A stretch of DNA of 64,000 nucleotides, from the NCBI RefSeq assembly GCF_028885415.1, contig NZ_CP118527.1:992001-1056000 (forward strand). The letters run 5' to 3'. Position 1 is the first letter of the stretch. Each line of letters begins with the position of its first letter. The position numbers and the translations under genes are program-made. This DNA is from Streptomyces coeruleorubidus (GTDB lineage Bacteria > Actinomycetota > Actinomycetes > Streptomycetales > Streptomycetaceae). Positions 42,850-52,927 of this stretch are shown here, piece by piece. The notes below the pieces were generated by a model. It ran no database searches. It was not told where the DNA came from and worked only from the letters and a program-made list of their open reading frames with translations.

Positions 42850-43385
42850 CGACGCAGACCACCGACATTCCCCCCGCGGAGCGCGGCGAGCGGCGCTCGT
42901 GGCTGCGGGAGCACTCCGAACTCGGCGTGTGCGCACTCCTGCTGGTGCTGGGCGTGCTCGTCCTGACCGACGCGCTCACCATGGACGTCGACATCGCCCA
43001 GCGCGGCCCGATCGGCCCGAAGACCGTGCCGGTCGTGGTCGGCGCCGGCCTGCTGGTGATCGCCGCCCTGCTCGCCGTGGACGTGCTGCGCGGCGGCCGG
43101 GGCCAGGCCGAGACCGGCGAGGACATCGACCTGTCGGAACCCGCCGACTGGCGCACGGTGCTGCTGCTCGCCGGGGTGTTCCTCGGCTCGGCCGTCCTGA
43201 TCGAGCCGCTCGGCTTTCCGGTCGCGGGCGCGCTGCTGTTCTGGGGTGCGGCGTTCGCGCTCGGCAGCCGCAGGATCGACCGCGATCCGCTCATCGCGGC
43301 CGGGCTGTCCCTCGTCACCTACGTCGTCTTCAACAACCTGCTCGGAGTGCCCCTGCCCGGCGGTCCGCTGATGGGAGTGCTGTGA
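42846..43385 (+). CDS. tctB: Tripartite tricarboxylate transporter small subunit
   Basis: 179 residues with four hydrophobic helices ([80 protein letters not shown]), the usual TctB topology. Partners with TctA in the membrane. Coupled to tctC by a GTGA overlap and followed by tctA after 1 base. Confidence 0.9.
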   Translation: MTTQTTDIPPAERGERRSWLREHSELGVCALLLVLGVLVLTDALTMDVDIAQRGPIGPKTVPVVVGAGLLVIAALLAVDVLRGGRGQAETGEDIDLSEPADWRTVLLLAGVFLGSAVLIEPLGFPVAGALLFWGAAFALGSRRIDRDPLIAAGLSLVTYVVFNNLLGVPLPGGPLMGVL

Positions 43386-43386
43386 C

Positions 43387-44880
43387 ATGGATGCCTTCAA
43401 CTCCCTTCTGGACGGCTTCGGTACGGCCCTCACCCCGGTCAACCTGCTGTGGGCCGTCATCGGCGTGCTGCTCGGCACGGCGATCGGTGTGCTGCCCGGC
43501 ATCGGCCCGGCGATGGCGGTCGCTCTGCTGCTGCCGGTGACATACGGGCTCCAGCCGACCGGCGCGTTCATCATGTTCGCGGGCATCTACTACGGCGCGA
43601 TGTTCGGCGGCTCGACCACCTCCATCCTGCTCAACACGCCCGGCGAGAGCGCGGCGGTGGTGGCGGCCATGGAGGGCAACCCCATGGCCAAGTCCGGGCG
43701 CGGCGCGCAGGCCCTCGCGGCGGCCGCCGTCGGGCACTTCGCGGGCGGCCTGATCGGCACGATCCTGCTGGTCGCGCTCGCGCCGACGGTCGCCGAACTG
43801 GCCGTGGACATCGGCGCGCCGGACTACTTCGCCATCATGGTGCTGGCGTTCATCGCGGTGACGTCGGTGCTCGGCTCGTCCCGCATCCGGGGCCTGGCCT
43901 CCCTGCTCATCGGCCTCACGCTGGGCCTGGTCGGCCTGGACCAGATGACCGGCCAGCAGCGCCTGACCTTCGGCTCGCTCCAACTGGCCGACGGCATCGA
44001 CGTGGTGATCGTCGCGGTCGGTCTGTTCGCGATCGGCGAGGCCCTGTGGGTCGCGGCACACCTGCGGCGCAGGCCGGCGGAGCCGATCCCGGTGGGACGT
44101 CCGTGGCTGGGACGCGGGGATGTGAACCGGACCTGGAAGTCGTGGCTGCGCGGCCCGTTCATCGGTTTCCCGTTCGGCGCGATCCCGGCCGGCGGCGCGG
44201 AGATCCCGACGTTCCTGTCGTACGTGACGGAGAAGCGCCTGTCCAAGCACAAGGACGAGTGGGGCAAGGGCGCCATCGAGGGCGTGGCCGGTCCGGAGTC
44301 GGCGGCGTCGGCCTCGGCGGCGGGCACCCTGGTGTCGATGCTGACCCTGGGCCTGCCGACCACGGCGGTCGCGGCCGTCATGCTGGCCGCCTTCCAGCAG
44401 TACGGCATCCAGCCCGGCCCGCTGCTCTTCGAGCGTGAACCCGACCTGGTCTGGGGCCTGATCGCCTCGCTCTTCGTCGGCATGGTGCTGCTGCTCGCGC
44501 TCAACCTGCCGCTGGCACCGCTGTGGGCGAAGCTGCTGCGCATCCCGCGGCCGTACCTGTACGCCGGGATCATGTTCTTCGCGGCGGTCGGCGCGTACGC
44601 GGTCGGCGGTGAGGTGATCGACCTGGTGATCCTGCTGATCATCGGTCTGATCGGTTTCGGCATGCGCCGCTACGGGCTGCCGGTGCTGCCCGCCGTCATC
44701 GGCGTGATCCTCGGCCCGAACGCCGAACAGCAGCTGCGCCGCGCGCTCCAGATCAGCGACGGCAGCGTGACGGGGCTGTTCAACACGCCGTTCGCGGTGA
44801 CGGTGTACGCGGTGATCGTGCTGTTGCTGGCCTGGCCGCTGCTGAGGAAGGCGGTGACGCGCAAGCGCGTGGAGGCCTGA
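43387..44880 (+). CDS. tctA: Tripartite tricarboxylate transporter large subunit
   Basis: 497 residues, about twelve membrane helices. The TctA signature [20 protein letters not shown] and [20 protein letters not shown] lies in the first repeat, and a repeat-two counterpart [20 protein letters not shown] [20 protein letters not shown] with [20 protein letters not shown] follows. It forms the transport channel driven by a cation gradient. A 20-bp terminator hairpin ends the operon. Confidence 0.95.
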   Translation: MDAFNSLLDGFGTALTPVNLLWAVIGVLLGTAIGVLPGIGPAMAVALLLPVTYGLQPTGAFIMFAGIYYGAMFGGSTTSILLNTPGESAAVVAAMEGNPMAKSGRGAQALAAAAVGHFAGGLIGTILLVALAPTVAELAVDIGAPDYFAIMVLAFIAVTSVLGSSRIRGLASLLIGLTLGLVGLDQMTGQQRLTFGSLQLADGIDVVIVAVGLFAIGEALWVAAHLRRRPAEPIPVGRPWLGRGDVNRTWKSWLRGPFIGFPFGAIPAGGAEIPTFLSYVTEKRLSKHKDEWGKGAIEGVAGPESAASASAAGTLVSMLTLGLPTTAVAAVMLAAFQQYGIQPGPLLFEREPDLVWGLIASLFVGMVLLLALNLPLAPLWAKLLRIPRPYLYAGIMFFAAVGAYAVGGEVIDLVILLIIGLIGFGMRRYGLPVLPAVIGVILGPNAEQQLRRALQISDGSVTGLFNTPFAVTVYAVIVLLLAWPLLRKAVTRKRVEA

Positions 44881-44888
44881 CGTGCGTG

Positions 44889-44934
44889 ACGCCGTGGGGG
44901 CGTGGCTCGGCTGAGCCACGCCCCCACGGCGTTT
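44889..44934 (+). terminator. Perfect 20-bp terminator after tctCBA
   Basis: A 20-base arm (44889-44908) is fully complementary to 44913-44932 across a 4-base loop GGCT, followed by TTTCT. It is the strongest terminator in the window and lies between convergent tctA and the DUF2264 gene, whose stop is at 44936, so it may serve both. Confidence 0.92.
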
Positions 44935-44935
44935 C

Positions 44936-46864
44936 TCAGGGCACCGACTCCCGTGTGCCGTCGGGGAAGCGGATCTCCACACTCCCGTCGGCTCCTGCCC
45001 ACGCCCGGGCCCCGTCGACCAGGGCGTGCACCACCGGGTCGGCACTGAGCACGACCAGCGTCACCATCAGGCGCGTACCACCGGGGTGGGACGGCAGCGT
45101 CAGGAACGGCGTCGCCGAGTGGTGCCCGTACGCATTGCCACCCACAGCCGCTACGACCGCTCCCTCGTCGTCGCTCCATCCGTGCAGGCCGACGAGCGTG
45201 CTGGTCAGGCCGTCCGAGCGCCGGGCCAGTGCCCAGCCGGGGCCGGTCCGGGCGGCCGGTGACGCGGAGTCGTCGGCGACGGCCCAGCCGCCCTCGCGCA
45301 CGGGCGTGCCGGGGGGCGCGTCGACGCGGTGCACCCGGACCTCCCAGGGGCCGTGCACCACGCTGACCGTCTCGATGCGGTGCCCTTCACTGTCGCCCGG
45401 GAGCAGGGCCCGGTGCCAGGAGGCGGCCCGGGAGCCCTCGACTCCGAGGGGGTGTATGCGCCCGCGGGGGGTGGGTGTGCCGTCGGGGGCGAGCAGGGCG
45501 ATGTGGTTGTCGGGGCCCACCCGCGGTGCCGGTGGTGTCTCGGGGGCCGTGGCGCTGGAGTAGGCGAAGCGGGCGTAGTGCGGGCTGTCCTCGGCCGTTG
45601 CCGGCGGGGGCGGCAGTCGGTCACTGCCGTGGTTGACGAGGCGGACGATCCCGTCGGCGGCGGTGGAGTGCAACAGCCAGCCCGGGGCCGGTAACGCGAG
45701 GTGCACGTCGGCCGTCTCCGCCGGGCCGGGTTCCTCGGGCGCCGTCCACACGGGGTGGTCGGCGGGCAGGAGCAGGCCGAGGAAGGCCTTGCTCGCCCAG
45801 TACGGGGAGGCCGGGCCCGAGTACCGCTGGGTGACGGGGAGGAAGGGCCCGTACCAGCCGAGCGTGAGCAGCCCGTGCTCGTCGGGCACGCCGCGCTCGG
45901 CGAAGTGCTTCAGCGCGCCGGAGGCCAGGCGGCGGGTGCGGCCGGGCGGCAGCGGGGTGGCGTCGACGAGGACACCCGCCCACAGCGGGGCCGCCGTCGC
46001 GAACCGGTAGGTGAGGGAGCGGCCCTGGTGGACCGGCGCGCCGTCGGCGCCGAAGAAGTGCTGGTGGTCGTGGAGGAACGACCGCAGGCGCCTTTGGTGT
46101 TCCGCCACCAGCCGCAGATCGGCGCGCGGTCCGGCGATCCGGGCCCACAGGACCGGATACAGGTGCAGGGCCCAGGCGTTGTAGTAGTCGAACTTGCGGC
46201 CGTCGCCGTCGGTGTACCAGCCGTCCTCCCGGTACCAGTCCTCCAGGCGTGCGAGGCCGGCGTCGATCTCGCTGCGGCTGTGCGGGGCGCCGACGGAGGC
46301 AAGGAACTCCTCGGTGATGACCTGGAACAGCCGCCAGTTGGAGTCGTTGACCACGGCTCCGACGAAACCGCCCAGCCAGTCGGCGACCCGCTGCCGCACC
46401 CGGTCGTCGAGCCGGTCCCAGATCCAGGGGCGGGTCTCGTGCAGGGCGATCGCGAGGGACGCGGCCTCGACCATGGGCTGGGACCGGTCGGTGATGGGCG
46501 GCCAGCGGTCGGGACCGCGCGGGTCGGTGCCGGCCGCGAGCCCGGCCGCGTACCGCTCGATCAGGCCGGGCACGCCCTGCCCGCCCGAACCGGCGATGCG
46601 GAACGCGGCCAGCAGGAAGGAGCGGGCGAAGCCCTCCAGTCCGTCCGACCAGGGCCCGGAGTGGCTGGGCGGGCCGGGCAGCCGGTACTGGGCCAGGCCC
46701 GGCGAGGCGTAGGGCTTCAGGGCCTCGAGGAGGCGGTCGGCGATGGCCTCCCAGTGGGCGCGGGTCCAGCCGGTGAGGGGCGAGGTCAGCGGGTCGGGGG
46801 GTGGCAGGTGGGGCAGGTTGGGCAGGTGCGTCGGGTCGGGGAGCGACACGTGCGGCGCGCTCAT
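44936..46864 (-). CDS. DUF2264-domain protein
   Basis: 642 residues. The N-terminal (alpha/alpha) barrel carries WSDGLEGFARSFLLAAFRIA, NDSNWRLFQVITEEFLASVG, DGRKFDYYNAWALHLYPVLW and GRSLTYRFATAAPLWAGVLV, all typical of DUF2264, with a beta-rich C-terminal half. DUF2264 proteins accompany pectin or other polysaccharide uptake loci and are suspected unsaturated-glycan hydrolases. No signal peptide, so it would act on the imported oligosaccharide. GGAGGG precedes the ATG; last gene of the second carbohydrate operon. Confidence 0.88.
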   Translation of the reverse strand: MSAPHVSLPDPTHLPNLPHLPPPDPLTSPLTGWTRAHWEAIADRLLEALKPYASPGLAQYRLPGPPSHSGPWSDGLEGFARSFLLAAFRIAGSGGQGVPGLIERYAAGLAAGTDPRGPDRWPPITDRSQPMVEAASLAIALHETRPWIWDRLDDRVRQRVADWLGGFVGAVVNDSNWRLFQVITEEFLASVGAPHSRSEIDAGLARLEDWYREDGWYTDGDGRKFDYYNAWALHLYPVLWARIAGPRADLRLVAEHQRRLRSFLHDHQHFFGADGAPVHQGRSLTYRFATAAPLWAGVLVDATPLPPGRTRRLASGALKHFAERGVPDEHGLLTLGWYGPFLPVTQRYSGPASPYWASKAFLGLLLPADHPVWTAPEEPGPAETADVHLALPAPGWLLHSTAADGIVRLVNHGSDRLPPPPATAEDSPHYARFAYSSATAPETPPAPRVGPDNHIALLAPDGTPTPRGRIHPLGVEGSRAASWHRALLPGDSEGHRIETVSVVHGPWEVRVHRVDAPPGTPVREGGWAVADDSASPAARTGPGWALARRSDGLTSTLVGLHGWSDDEGAVVAAVGGNAYGHHSATPFLTLPSHPGGTRLMVTLVVLSADPVVHALVDGARAWAGADGSVEIRFPDGTRESVP

Positions 46865-46886
46865 GCGGGTGCGGTCCCTCCGTTGG

Positions 46887-47942
46887 TCACAGGGCGCGCC
46901 CGGGCGGGGGCGCGCCGACGCTGTCGCGTACGACGATGTGGGTGCCGAGCAGATGGTGGGCCCCGGCGGCGTGCTCGGGGTCGCGCAGCGCGATGCGCAC
47001 GGCGGCGCGGCCGAGTTCCTCCGCGGGCGTGCGGACGGTGGTGAGGGGCGGGTTGAAGTCCTCGGCGAGCGGGATGTCGTTGTAGCCGACGACGGAGATG
47101 TCGCCGGGGACGCCGAGTCCGGTGTCGGCGATGGCGCGCAGGGCGCCGGCGGCGACCATGTCGTCCCCGGCGAAGACCGCGGTGAACTCCCGTGCTGACT
47201 TGAGGAGTTCGGTCATCGCGCGATGGCCGGCGGCCCGGCCGAGGCCGCAGTCGACGACGTGTGCGGCCTCGGGCGGGAGCCCGTGCTCGGCGAGGGCGGC
47301 CCGGTAGCCGGCGACGCGGGCGTCGAGGGCGGTGTTGCCGGGCAGTCCGCCGAGGAAGACGATCCTGCGGTGGCCTGCCGACAGCAGATGGGCGGTGATG
47401 GCGCGGGCCCCGGCCTCGTTGTCGAACTCGACGACGAGCGCGGGGATCTCCGGGTCGGGCGCGGGCCGGCCGCAGAGCACCAGCCGGGCTCCGGAGGAGT
47501 CGAGTGCGTGGGCGTAGTGGGCGACGCGTTCCCGGTAGGCGTCGTCCTCGACGACTCCGCCGACCAGGATCACCAGCCGGGCGCCCTCCTCCCGCATGAG
47601 CTGCACGAACTCCATCTCGCGCTGTGCGTCGCCGCCGGTGGCGCCGACCACGCAGAGCCAGCCGCGGTCGGCGGCCTCCGCCTCCACGCCCTCGGCGACC
47701 TGGGCGTAGAAGGGGCTGGTGACCTGGCGGACCACGACGGCGGCCATCTTGCGGCCGCCGCCGACCAGGGCGCGGGCGTGCGCGTTGGCCACGTAGTCGA
47801 GGTCGCGGGCCGCGCGCAGCACCCGGGCCCGGGTCGCCGGGGGCACCGGGTGGTTGCCGCTGAGCGCGCGGGAGGCGGTGGCCGTCGACACGCCCGCCCG
47901 CTCGGCGACCTCGCGGATCGTGACCCGTCCCTTGGACACCAT
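46887..47942 (-). CDS. LacI-family transcriptional regulator
   Basis: 351 residues. The LacI headpiece VTIREVAERAGVSTATASRA and hinge RVLRAARDLDYVANAHARAL precede a periplasmic-binding-protein-like sensor domain (RQVTSPFYAQVAEGVEAEAA, FAGDDMVAAGALRAI, GYNDIPLAEDFNPPLTTV). ATG 47942 with GGGGAAC upstream is chosen; ATG 47954 or 47963 are possible. It is encoded inside the ABC operon and probably represses it through the AAACGTTT palindrome at 51549-51556. Confidence 0.92.
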   Translation of the reverse strand: MVSKGRVTIREVAERAGVSTATASRALSGNHPVPPATRARVLRAARDLDYVANAHARALVGGGRKMAAVVVRQVTSPFYAQVAEGVEAEAADRGWLCVVGATGGDAQREMEFVQLMREEGARLVILVGGVVEDDAYRERVAHYAHALDSSGARLVLCGRPAPDPEIPALVVEFDNEAGARAITAHLLSAGHRRIVFLGGLPGNTALDARVAGYRAALAEHGLPPEAAHVVDCGLGRAAGHRAMTELLKSAREFTAVFAGDDMVAAGALRAIADTGLGVPGDISVVGYNDIPLAEDFNPPLTTVRTPAEELGRAAVRIALRDPEHAAGAHHLLGTHIVVRDSVGAPPPGRAL

Positions 47943-47985
47943 GTCGTTCCCCATCCCCCGCATCCCCTCTTCCGCCCACCGCTGT

Positions 47986-49635
47986 TCAGGTGTTGGCCGC
48001 GTAGTCCTTCGCGTACTCCTCGGCCATTCTGTCGCCGCCCCGGCTCCGCCACTTCTTCACCGCCGCGTCCCATTCGGTCAGCGGCAGCCGTCCGGCGATG
48101 ATGCCGGTGACGGTGTCGTCCAGGAACGTCTTGAGGGTGGCGCCCTGGGAGTTGTTCGTCGCGGACTGGAGCCCGAAGGAGGCGTCGCGGATGGCGTGCG
48201 GCACGACCTCGCGCTGCCAGGCGTGCAGGGCGCGCACGGCGTCGGGCATGCCGGGCACGAACAGCACCTGGGGGCCTTCGGCGAGGTACTTCAGCGGCAG
48301 GTTGGTGTTGTTCTCCACCTCGCCGAGCTTGGTGAACTCGGGCGAGCCGTCCTTGCCACGGGTGAAGTGCACGCCCTCGACGCCGTAGTGGACGAGTTCC
48401 CACTCCTGACTGCCGAAGGGTGCGGCGAGGTAGTCGAGGATGCGCAGCAGCAGTTCGATGCGCTCCTTCCTGGCCTTCTTCAGGACGGTGTAGCCGAAGG
48501 AGCGGCGGGCGGCGACGATGGCGCCGGGCTCGCCGCCGACGCTGTACGGCAGGGCCGCGGCGGGGCTCATCTTGCCCTTGGACTCCCGGTACTTGGGCAG
48601 GTAGGCGCCGAACCCGTCCTGCATGGAGCCGACGGTGCCGTTGTAGTAGAGGGTCGTCAGGTCGATCTGGGAGATGGACGTGGCGTCGGGGTGGTAGGAG
48701 CCGTTCTTGCGCAGCTGGGTCTGGAAGGCGATCGACGCCTTGTAGCGTTCGTCGGCCCAGGCCGGCAGGAAGGTGCCGTCCTTGGTGACGGCCCAGCGCT
48801 GGGGCGCGTTGTGGGCGGCGGAGTGGAAGGCGTTGCCGAACAGGGAGCCGTTGGCGGCGCCGAGCATGTATGTCTTCCCGCGGGTTCCCCGCCTGGCCAC
48901 GGCGGTGAAGTCCTCGGCGGTCCAGCCCTCCTTCATGCCCGCGTCGGCGAACATGTCCTGGTTGATCCAGAGGGTGGAGCCGGGCAGCGGGCGCTCCAGC
49001 GGGATGCCGTAGATGCGGCCCCCGATGCGGCCCATGTCGCGCCAGGCGTGGGTGGGGATGCCCGCGAGGTTGGGGTAGTCGGCGATCGCGTCGCCCGACA
49101 GGTACGGCGTGAGGTCCTGGGCGCGGCGCTGCACGAACTGCGCCTCGCGGGGCAGGGTGAAGCCGGCGAACATGTTGATGATGTCGGGCAGGGCGTCGGC
49201 GTCGCCGGCCATGACCGTCGCCATCTTCTTCTGGTAGTCGGCCTGCGAGATGATCGTGTACTCGATCTTCACGCCGAGGGCCTTCTCCACGGCCGCCCAG
49301 AAGCGGTTCTGCGAGGCGGGCTTGGGCGGGGTGCCGAAGGAGACGGTCATGACGCGGACGGTGGAGCCGTCGCCCGGGGTGCGGGAGACCGACTTGACCA
49401 GGTCGGACGGGTAGGCGGTGTAGCCGGCCTGGACACCTGCGTCGGTGGGGGCCAGGTCGGGCTCGGGCCCGGCGGCGGGCCGGTAGGCCGGCCAGGGGGC
49501 GAGCTTCTTGCCGGCGTTGGAGACGTCGCTGTCGCCGGAGTCCGAGGAGCACGCGGTCAGCAGACCGGGGACGGAGACGGCGGCGCCGCCCACCGCCATG
49601 GAGCGCAGGAGGGTGCGTCGGGACATGCGGGGCAT
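47986..49635 (-). CDS. Large Tat-type ABC binding lipoprotein (LplA-like)
   Basis: 549 residues, longer than usual binding proteins, as in the LplA/YtcQ group linked to complex polysaccharides. The N-terminus has a twin-arginine motif (SRRTLLRSMAVGG) and a lipobox LLTACSS. The binding fold shows VMTVSFGTPPKPASQNRFWA, QADYQKKMATVMAGDADALP, DIINMFAG, and WINQDMFADAGMKEGWTAED. It should deliver an oligosaccharide to the adjacent permeases. GAGGTGG precedes the ATG. Confidence 0.9.
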   Translation of the reverse strand: MPRMSRRTLLRSMAVGGAAVSVPGLLTACSSDSGDSDVSNAGKKLAPWPAYRPAAGPEPDLAPTDAGVQAGYTAYPSDLVKSVSRTPGDGSTVRVMTVSFGTPPKPASQNRFWAAVEKALGVKIEYTIISQADYQKKMATVMAGDADALPDIINMFAGFTLPREAQFVQRRAQDLTPYLSGDAIADYPNLAGIPTHAWRDMGRIGGRIYGIPLERPLPGSTLWINQDMFADAGMKEGWTAEDFTAVARRGTRGKTYMLGAANGSLFGNAFHSAAHNAPQRWAVTKDGTFLPAWADERYKASIAFQTQLRKNGSYHPDATSISQIDLTTLYYNGTVGSMQDGFGAYLPKYRESKGKMSPAAALPYSVGGEPGAIVAARRSFGYTVLKKARKERIELLLRILDYLAAPFGSQEWELVHYGVEGVHFTRGKDGSPEFTKLGEVENNTNLPLKYLAEGPQVLFVPGMPDAVRALHAWQREVVPHAIRDASFGLQSATNNSQGATLKTFLDDTVTGIIAGRLPLTEWDAAVKKWRSRGGDRMAEEYAKDYAANT

Positions 49636-49652
49636 GGGTGAACCACCTCGTG

Positions 49653-50540
49653 TCAGCTCTTGATGGCGCCGGTGAGCACGCCCTTGGTGAAGTACTTCTG
49701 CAGGAACGGGTAGACGAGCAGGATCGGTACGGTGGCGATCACGAGCACCGCCATCTGCACGGTCTGCGGAGCGGTGACGGTGGCCTCGCCGGTGGTCGCG
49801 TCGGTGAGTCCGGCACCGGCCACCACATAGGTGCGCAGCACCTGCTGGAGCGGCCAGTGGTCGCTCTCCAGGTAGAGCGAGGCGTAGAACCAGGAGTTCC
49901 AGTAGGCGACGGCGTAGAACAGGCCGACGACGGCGAGCGCGGCCTTGGACAGCGGCAGCACCACCGACACCAGCACCCGCCAGTCCCCCGCCCCGTCCAG
50001 CCGGGCCGCCTCGTACAGCTCCTCGGGGACCGACTGGAAGAAGCCGCGCAGGACGACCAGGTTGAACACGTTGACCAGGACGGGGAGCACGAGCGAGGCG
50101 TACGAGTCGAGCAGGCCGAGTTCCTTGACGAGCAGGAAGCTCGGGATCATGCCGGGCGGGAAGAGGAACGTGAACAGCACCAGCAGCAGGACCGGTTTGC
50201 CGCCGAAGACGCCCGGACGGGACAGCGCGTAGGCCAGGGTCACCGTGCAGGCGAGGCTGAGCAGGGTGCCGACGATCGTCACGCCCGCGCTGACGCCGAG
50301 GGCGTGGGTGACGATGCCGCCGTCGAAGATGTCGCGGTAGGCGTCGAGCGTGGGCTCGCTGGGCCACAGCACCCAGCCGCCGTTGTCGACGACCTCCTGG
50401 GTGGACGCCAGCGAGGTCGACACGATCACCAGGAACGGCACGCACACCAGCAGCACGACCGCGGCGAGGGCGAGGGCCTTCGCGGCCTGGGTGAGCGGCC
50501 GGGGCTTCTCCATCCAGCCGGGCCGGGCGGACGCGCTCAC
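49653..50540 (-). CDS. Carbohydrate ABC permease (LplC/YtcP-like)
   Basis: 295 residues, six membrane helices, EAA loop ELYEAARLDGAGDWRVLVSV, and a long loop with SLYLESDHWPLQQVLRTYV typical of LplC/YtcP permeases. GTG 50540 overlaps the upstream permease stop by GTGA. As in the first operon, no ATPase gene accompanies it, so a shared MsiK-type ATPase is expected. Confidence 0.92.
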   Translation of the reverse strand: MSASARPGWMEKPRPLTQAAKALALAAVVLLVCVPFLVIVSTSLASTQEVVDNGGWVLWPSEPTLDAYRDIFDGGIVTHALGVSAGVTIVGTLLSLACTVTLAYALSRPGVFGGKPVLLLVLFTFLFPPGMIPSFLLVKELGLLDSYASLVLPVLVNVFNLVVLRGFFQSVPEELYEAARLDGAGDWRVLVSVVLPLSKAALAVVGLFYAVAYWNSWFYASLYLESDHWPLQQVLRTYVVAGAGLTDATTGEATVTAPQTVQMAVLVIATVPILLVYPFLQKYFTKGVLTGAIKS

Positions 50541-51508
50541 TTGTAGACCCCCTGTTCGCCGAGGCGGTGGGCCACCTTGTTGGCGGCGTAGACGAGGAGG
50601 GCGCCGACGACACCCTTGAACAGGCCCGCGGCGGCCGCGAATCCGTAGTCGCCGCCGACGATGCCCTGGTAGTAGACGAAGGTGTCGATGACCTCGGCGG
50701 TCTCCGGCCCGACCGCGTCGCGTTGCAGCAGCATCTGCTCGAAGCCGACGGAGAGGATGTCGCCGAGCCGCATGATGAGCAGCAGCACGATCACCGGGCG
50801 GATGGCGGGCAGGGTGACGTGCCAGAAGCGCCGCCAGGGTCCGGCGCCGTCGATGGCGGCGGCCTCGTACTGCTGCTCGTCGACCTGGGCGAGCGCGGCG
50901 AGGAAGATGATCGTGCCCCAGCCGGCGTCCTTCCAGATGACCTGGGCGACGACGAGCGGCTTGAACGCGTCCGGGTTGCCGATGATGTCGACGGTGTGCA
51001 GACCGGCCCCGCTCAGGCCGCTGTTGAGCAGGCCGGTGTCCCCCAGCACCTGCTGGAAGAGCGCGACGACGATCACCCACGAGATGAAGTGCGGCAGATA
51101 CGCCACCGACTGCACGAACCGGCGTACCGAGCTCCAGGTGAGGGTGTGCAGCAGCAGGGCGAGGCCGAGCGGCACCGGGAAGTAGAACACCAGCTGGAGG
51201 ACCGAGATCCAGAGGGTGTTGAGGACCGAGTCCCAGAACGCCGCGTCCTCGAACATTCGCTGGAAGTTGCCGAGGCCCACCCAGGGGCTGCCCCACAGGC
51301 CGTCGAACGGCACGTACTCCTTGAACGCGATGACGTTGCCGGCGAGTGCGCCGTAGTGGAACAGCAGGAAGTAGGCGGCACCGGGGAGCATGAGCAGGAA
51401 CAACGTCCGGCTCTGAAAACCTTTACGCTGGCGCTTCACCCCATCGGGATCGCGTCCGCCCGGACTCACTCCCTTCGTACCTGCACGTTCCCGTAAGGCA
51501 GTTGCCAC
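50537..51508 (-). CDS. Carbohydrate ABC permease (LplB-like) with a TTA codon
   Basis: 323 residues. N-terminal basic region, then six helices with TLFLLMLPGAAYFLLFHYGA and the LplB feature FKEYVPFDGLWGSPWVGLGN; EAA loop QQYEAAAIDGAGPWRRFWHV. GTG 51508 has GAGGGGGAG upstream. Codon 5 is TTA, so the first gene of the operon should need the bldA tRNA-Leu(UUA); the later GTG codons that would avoid it lack a spaced ribosome site. A LacI-type palindrome lies about 40 bases upstream. Confidence 0.9.
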   Translation of the reverse strand: MATALRERAGTKGVSPGGRDPDGVKRQRKGFQSRTLFLLMLPGAAYFLLFHYGALAGNVIAFKEYVPFDGLWGSPWVGLGNFQRMFEDAAFWDSVLNTLWISVLQLVFYFPVPLGLALLLHTLTWSSVRRFVQSVAYLPHFISWVIVVALFQQVLGDTGLLNSGLSGAGLHTVDIIGNPDAFKPLVVAQVIWKDAGWGTIIFLAALAQVDEQQYEAAAIDGAGPWRRFWHVTLPAIRPVIVLLLIMRLGDILSVGFEQMLLQRDAVGPETAEVIDTFVYYQGIVGGDYGFAAAAGLFKGVVGALLVYAANKVAHRLGEQGVYK

Positions 51509-51545
51509 GGCTCCCCCTCACCTCGGCCTGTCCGGTGAAGGGAAG

Positions 51546-51559
51546 TTAAAACGTTTGCA
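51546..51559 (-). promoter_or_regulatory. LacI-family operator upstream of the LplB-like operon
   Basis: AAACGTTT (51549-51556) is a perfect 8-bp palindrome inside TTAAAACGTTTGCA (51546-51559), a typical LacI-family operator, about 40 bases upstream of the operon start. The LacI protein encoded in the same operon is the likely binder. Confidence 0.65.
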
Positions 51560-51593
51560 CGGCGCGGTCAACACTTCTGACACACACGGGACT

Positions 51594-52877
51594 TCACGCC
51601 GAGAGCAGTCCCCGGCCGAACCAGTCCGAGGACGAGCGCACGCCGGGCAGGGCGAAGAAGTAGCCGCCGCCGGTCGGGGAGATGTAGTCCACGAGGGGTT
51701 CGTCGATCAGCCGGGTCTGCGTGGCCTCGAACTGGCGCCGCACGTCCTGCTGGTAGCAGCAGAAGACCAGACCCATGTCGAGGTTGCCGACGCTGTCGAC
51801 GCCACGGTCGTAGTTGTAACCCCGGCGCAGGATACGGGAGTTGTCGGTCGCCGTGGTGCGCGGGTTCGCGAGGCGGATGTGGGCGTCGAGCGGGATGGCC
51901 GCGCCGTGCGGGTCCTTGGCGTAGTTCGGGCTGTCGGTCTCCTTGGCGCCGTCCAGCGGCGCACCGGTGTCCTTGCGCCGGCCGAACATCTGCTCCTGCT
52001 CGGTCAGTGACACCCGGTCCCAGAACTCCACCAGCATCCGGATGATCCGGACGACCTGGTAACTGCCCCCGGTGGCCCAGCCGGGTTCGCCCTGCCCGTC
52101 GCCGACCCACACCAGGTGGTCCATCTCCCGGGCCGACGCGACGTCCGGGTTGACTATGCCGTCCTTGAAGCCCAGCAGGTTGCGCTGGGTGCCGCTGGGC
52201 CGCGGCACGTTCTGGAAGCCGTCGACACGCCACCGGATCTGCATCGCGCCCCGGGTGTGCTTGGCGATGTCGCGCAGTGCGTGCAGCACGGTGTCCTGCC
52301 GGGCCGCGCAGATCTGGAGGGACAGGTCGCCGTGGCACTCGGCGGGGTTCAGGTTGTCGTTGGGGAAGGTCCGCATGGGCGTGAGCCGGCGCGGCTTGGC
52401 CTCGGCGAGTCCGTAGCGGTCGTCGAAGAGGGAGGCACCGACGCCGACGGTCACGGTGAGCGCGTCGGCCGGGACGACCGGGCCGAGGATGCCGTTGTCC
52501 GAGGGCGGGGCACCGACACCCGGGTCGGTGAGGGTGCCACCGGCGGTGAGGAAACGGGCCCGCTGGGTCAGGGTCCGCAGCAGGTCGGCCAGTTCCGCGC
52601 GGTCGCCGGCGATGACGTCGAAGGAGACGAAGGCGGCGGCCTTCTGCTGGGGGGTGAGGATTCCGGCCTGGTGGGTGCCGTGGAAGGGCACGGCGGCGGT
52701 CGTCTCCTCGGCCGCTTGGGCCGCTTGGGCCGTGCCACTGCCGGTCTCGGCGAGCGCCATGCCTCCCCCGGCGAGAACCGCGCCCGCCGCTCCGGCGCCC
52801 AGGGCCGTCTTGACGAAGGAACGGCGGCCGTCGTGGGCGGGGCAGCCCGGTGGAGGCGTGTCAGCGGACGACGGCAT
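51594..52877 (-). CDS. efeB: Dyp-type heme peroxidase/deferrochelatase
   Basis: 427 residues. A Tat signal ([19 protein letters not shown]) exports the folded protein. The Dyp signature GFKDGIVNP (GxxDG) and the heme-ligand His in [12 protein letters not shown] are present, and [11 protein letters not shown] closes the fold. EfeB oxidises Fe(II) or heme for EfeUO. ATG 52877 has GAAGGGA upstream; GTG 52931 overlapping the efeUO stop (GTGA) with AGGAAG is an equally good alternative that would add 18 His-rich residues. Downstream gene of the iron operon. Confidence 0.93.
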   Translation of the reverse strand: MPSSADTPPPGCPAHDGRRSFVKTALGAGAAGAVLAGGGMALAETGSGTAQAAQAAEETTAAVPFHGTHQAGILTPQQKAAAFVSFDVIAGDRAELADLLRTLTQRARFLTAGGTLTDPGVGAPPSDNGILGPVVPADALTVTVGVGASLFDDRYGLAEAKPRRLTPMRTFPNDNLNPAECHGDLSLQICAARQDTVLHALRDIAKHTRGAMQIRWRVDGFQNVPRPSGTQRNLLGFKDGIVNPDVASAREMDHLVWVGDGQGEPGWATGGSYQVVRIIRMLVEFWDRVSLTEQEQMFGRRKDTGAPLDGAKETDSPNYAKDPHGAAIPLDAHIRLANPRTTATDNSRILRRGYNYDRGVDSVGNLDMGLVFCCYQQDVRRQFEATQTRLIDEPLVDYISPTGGGYFFALPGVRSSSDWFGRGLLSA

Positions 52878-52927
52878 GGGGACGTTCCCTTCGGCGTGTT
52901 CGACGTGGTGGTGACGGCGGCCGTTGC

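Noticed and set aside
47986..50613. Minus-strand frame reading from the permease region into the binding lipoprotein as one 875-residue protein
   Set aside because: The upstream part is out of frame with the real permease, and the Tat/lipobox signal sequence marks the true start at 49635.
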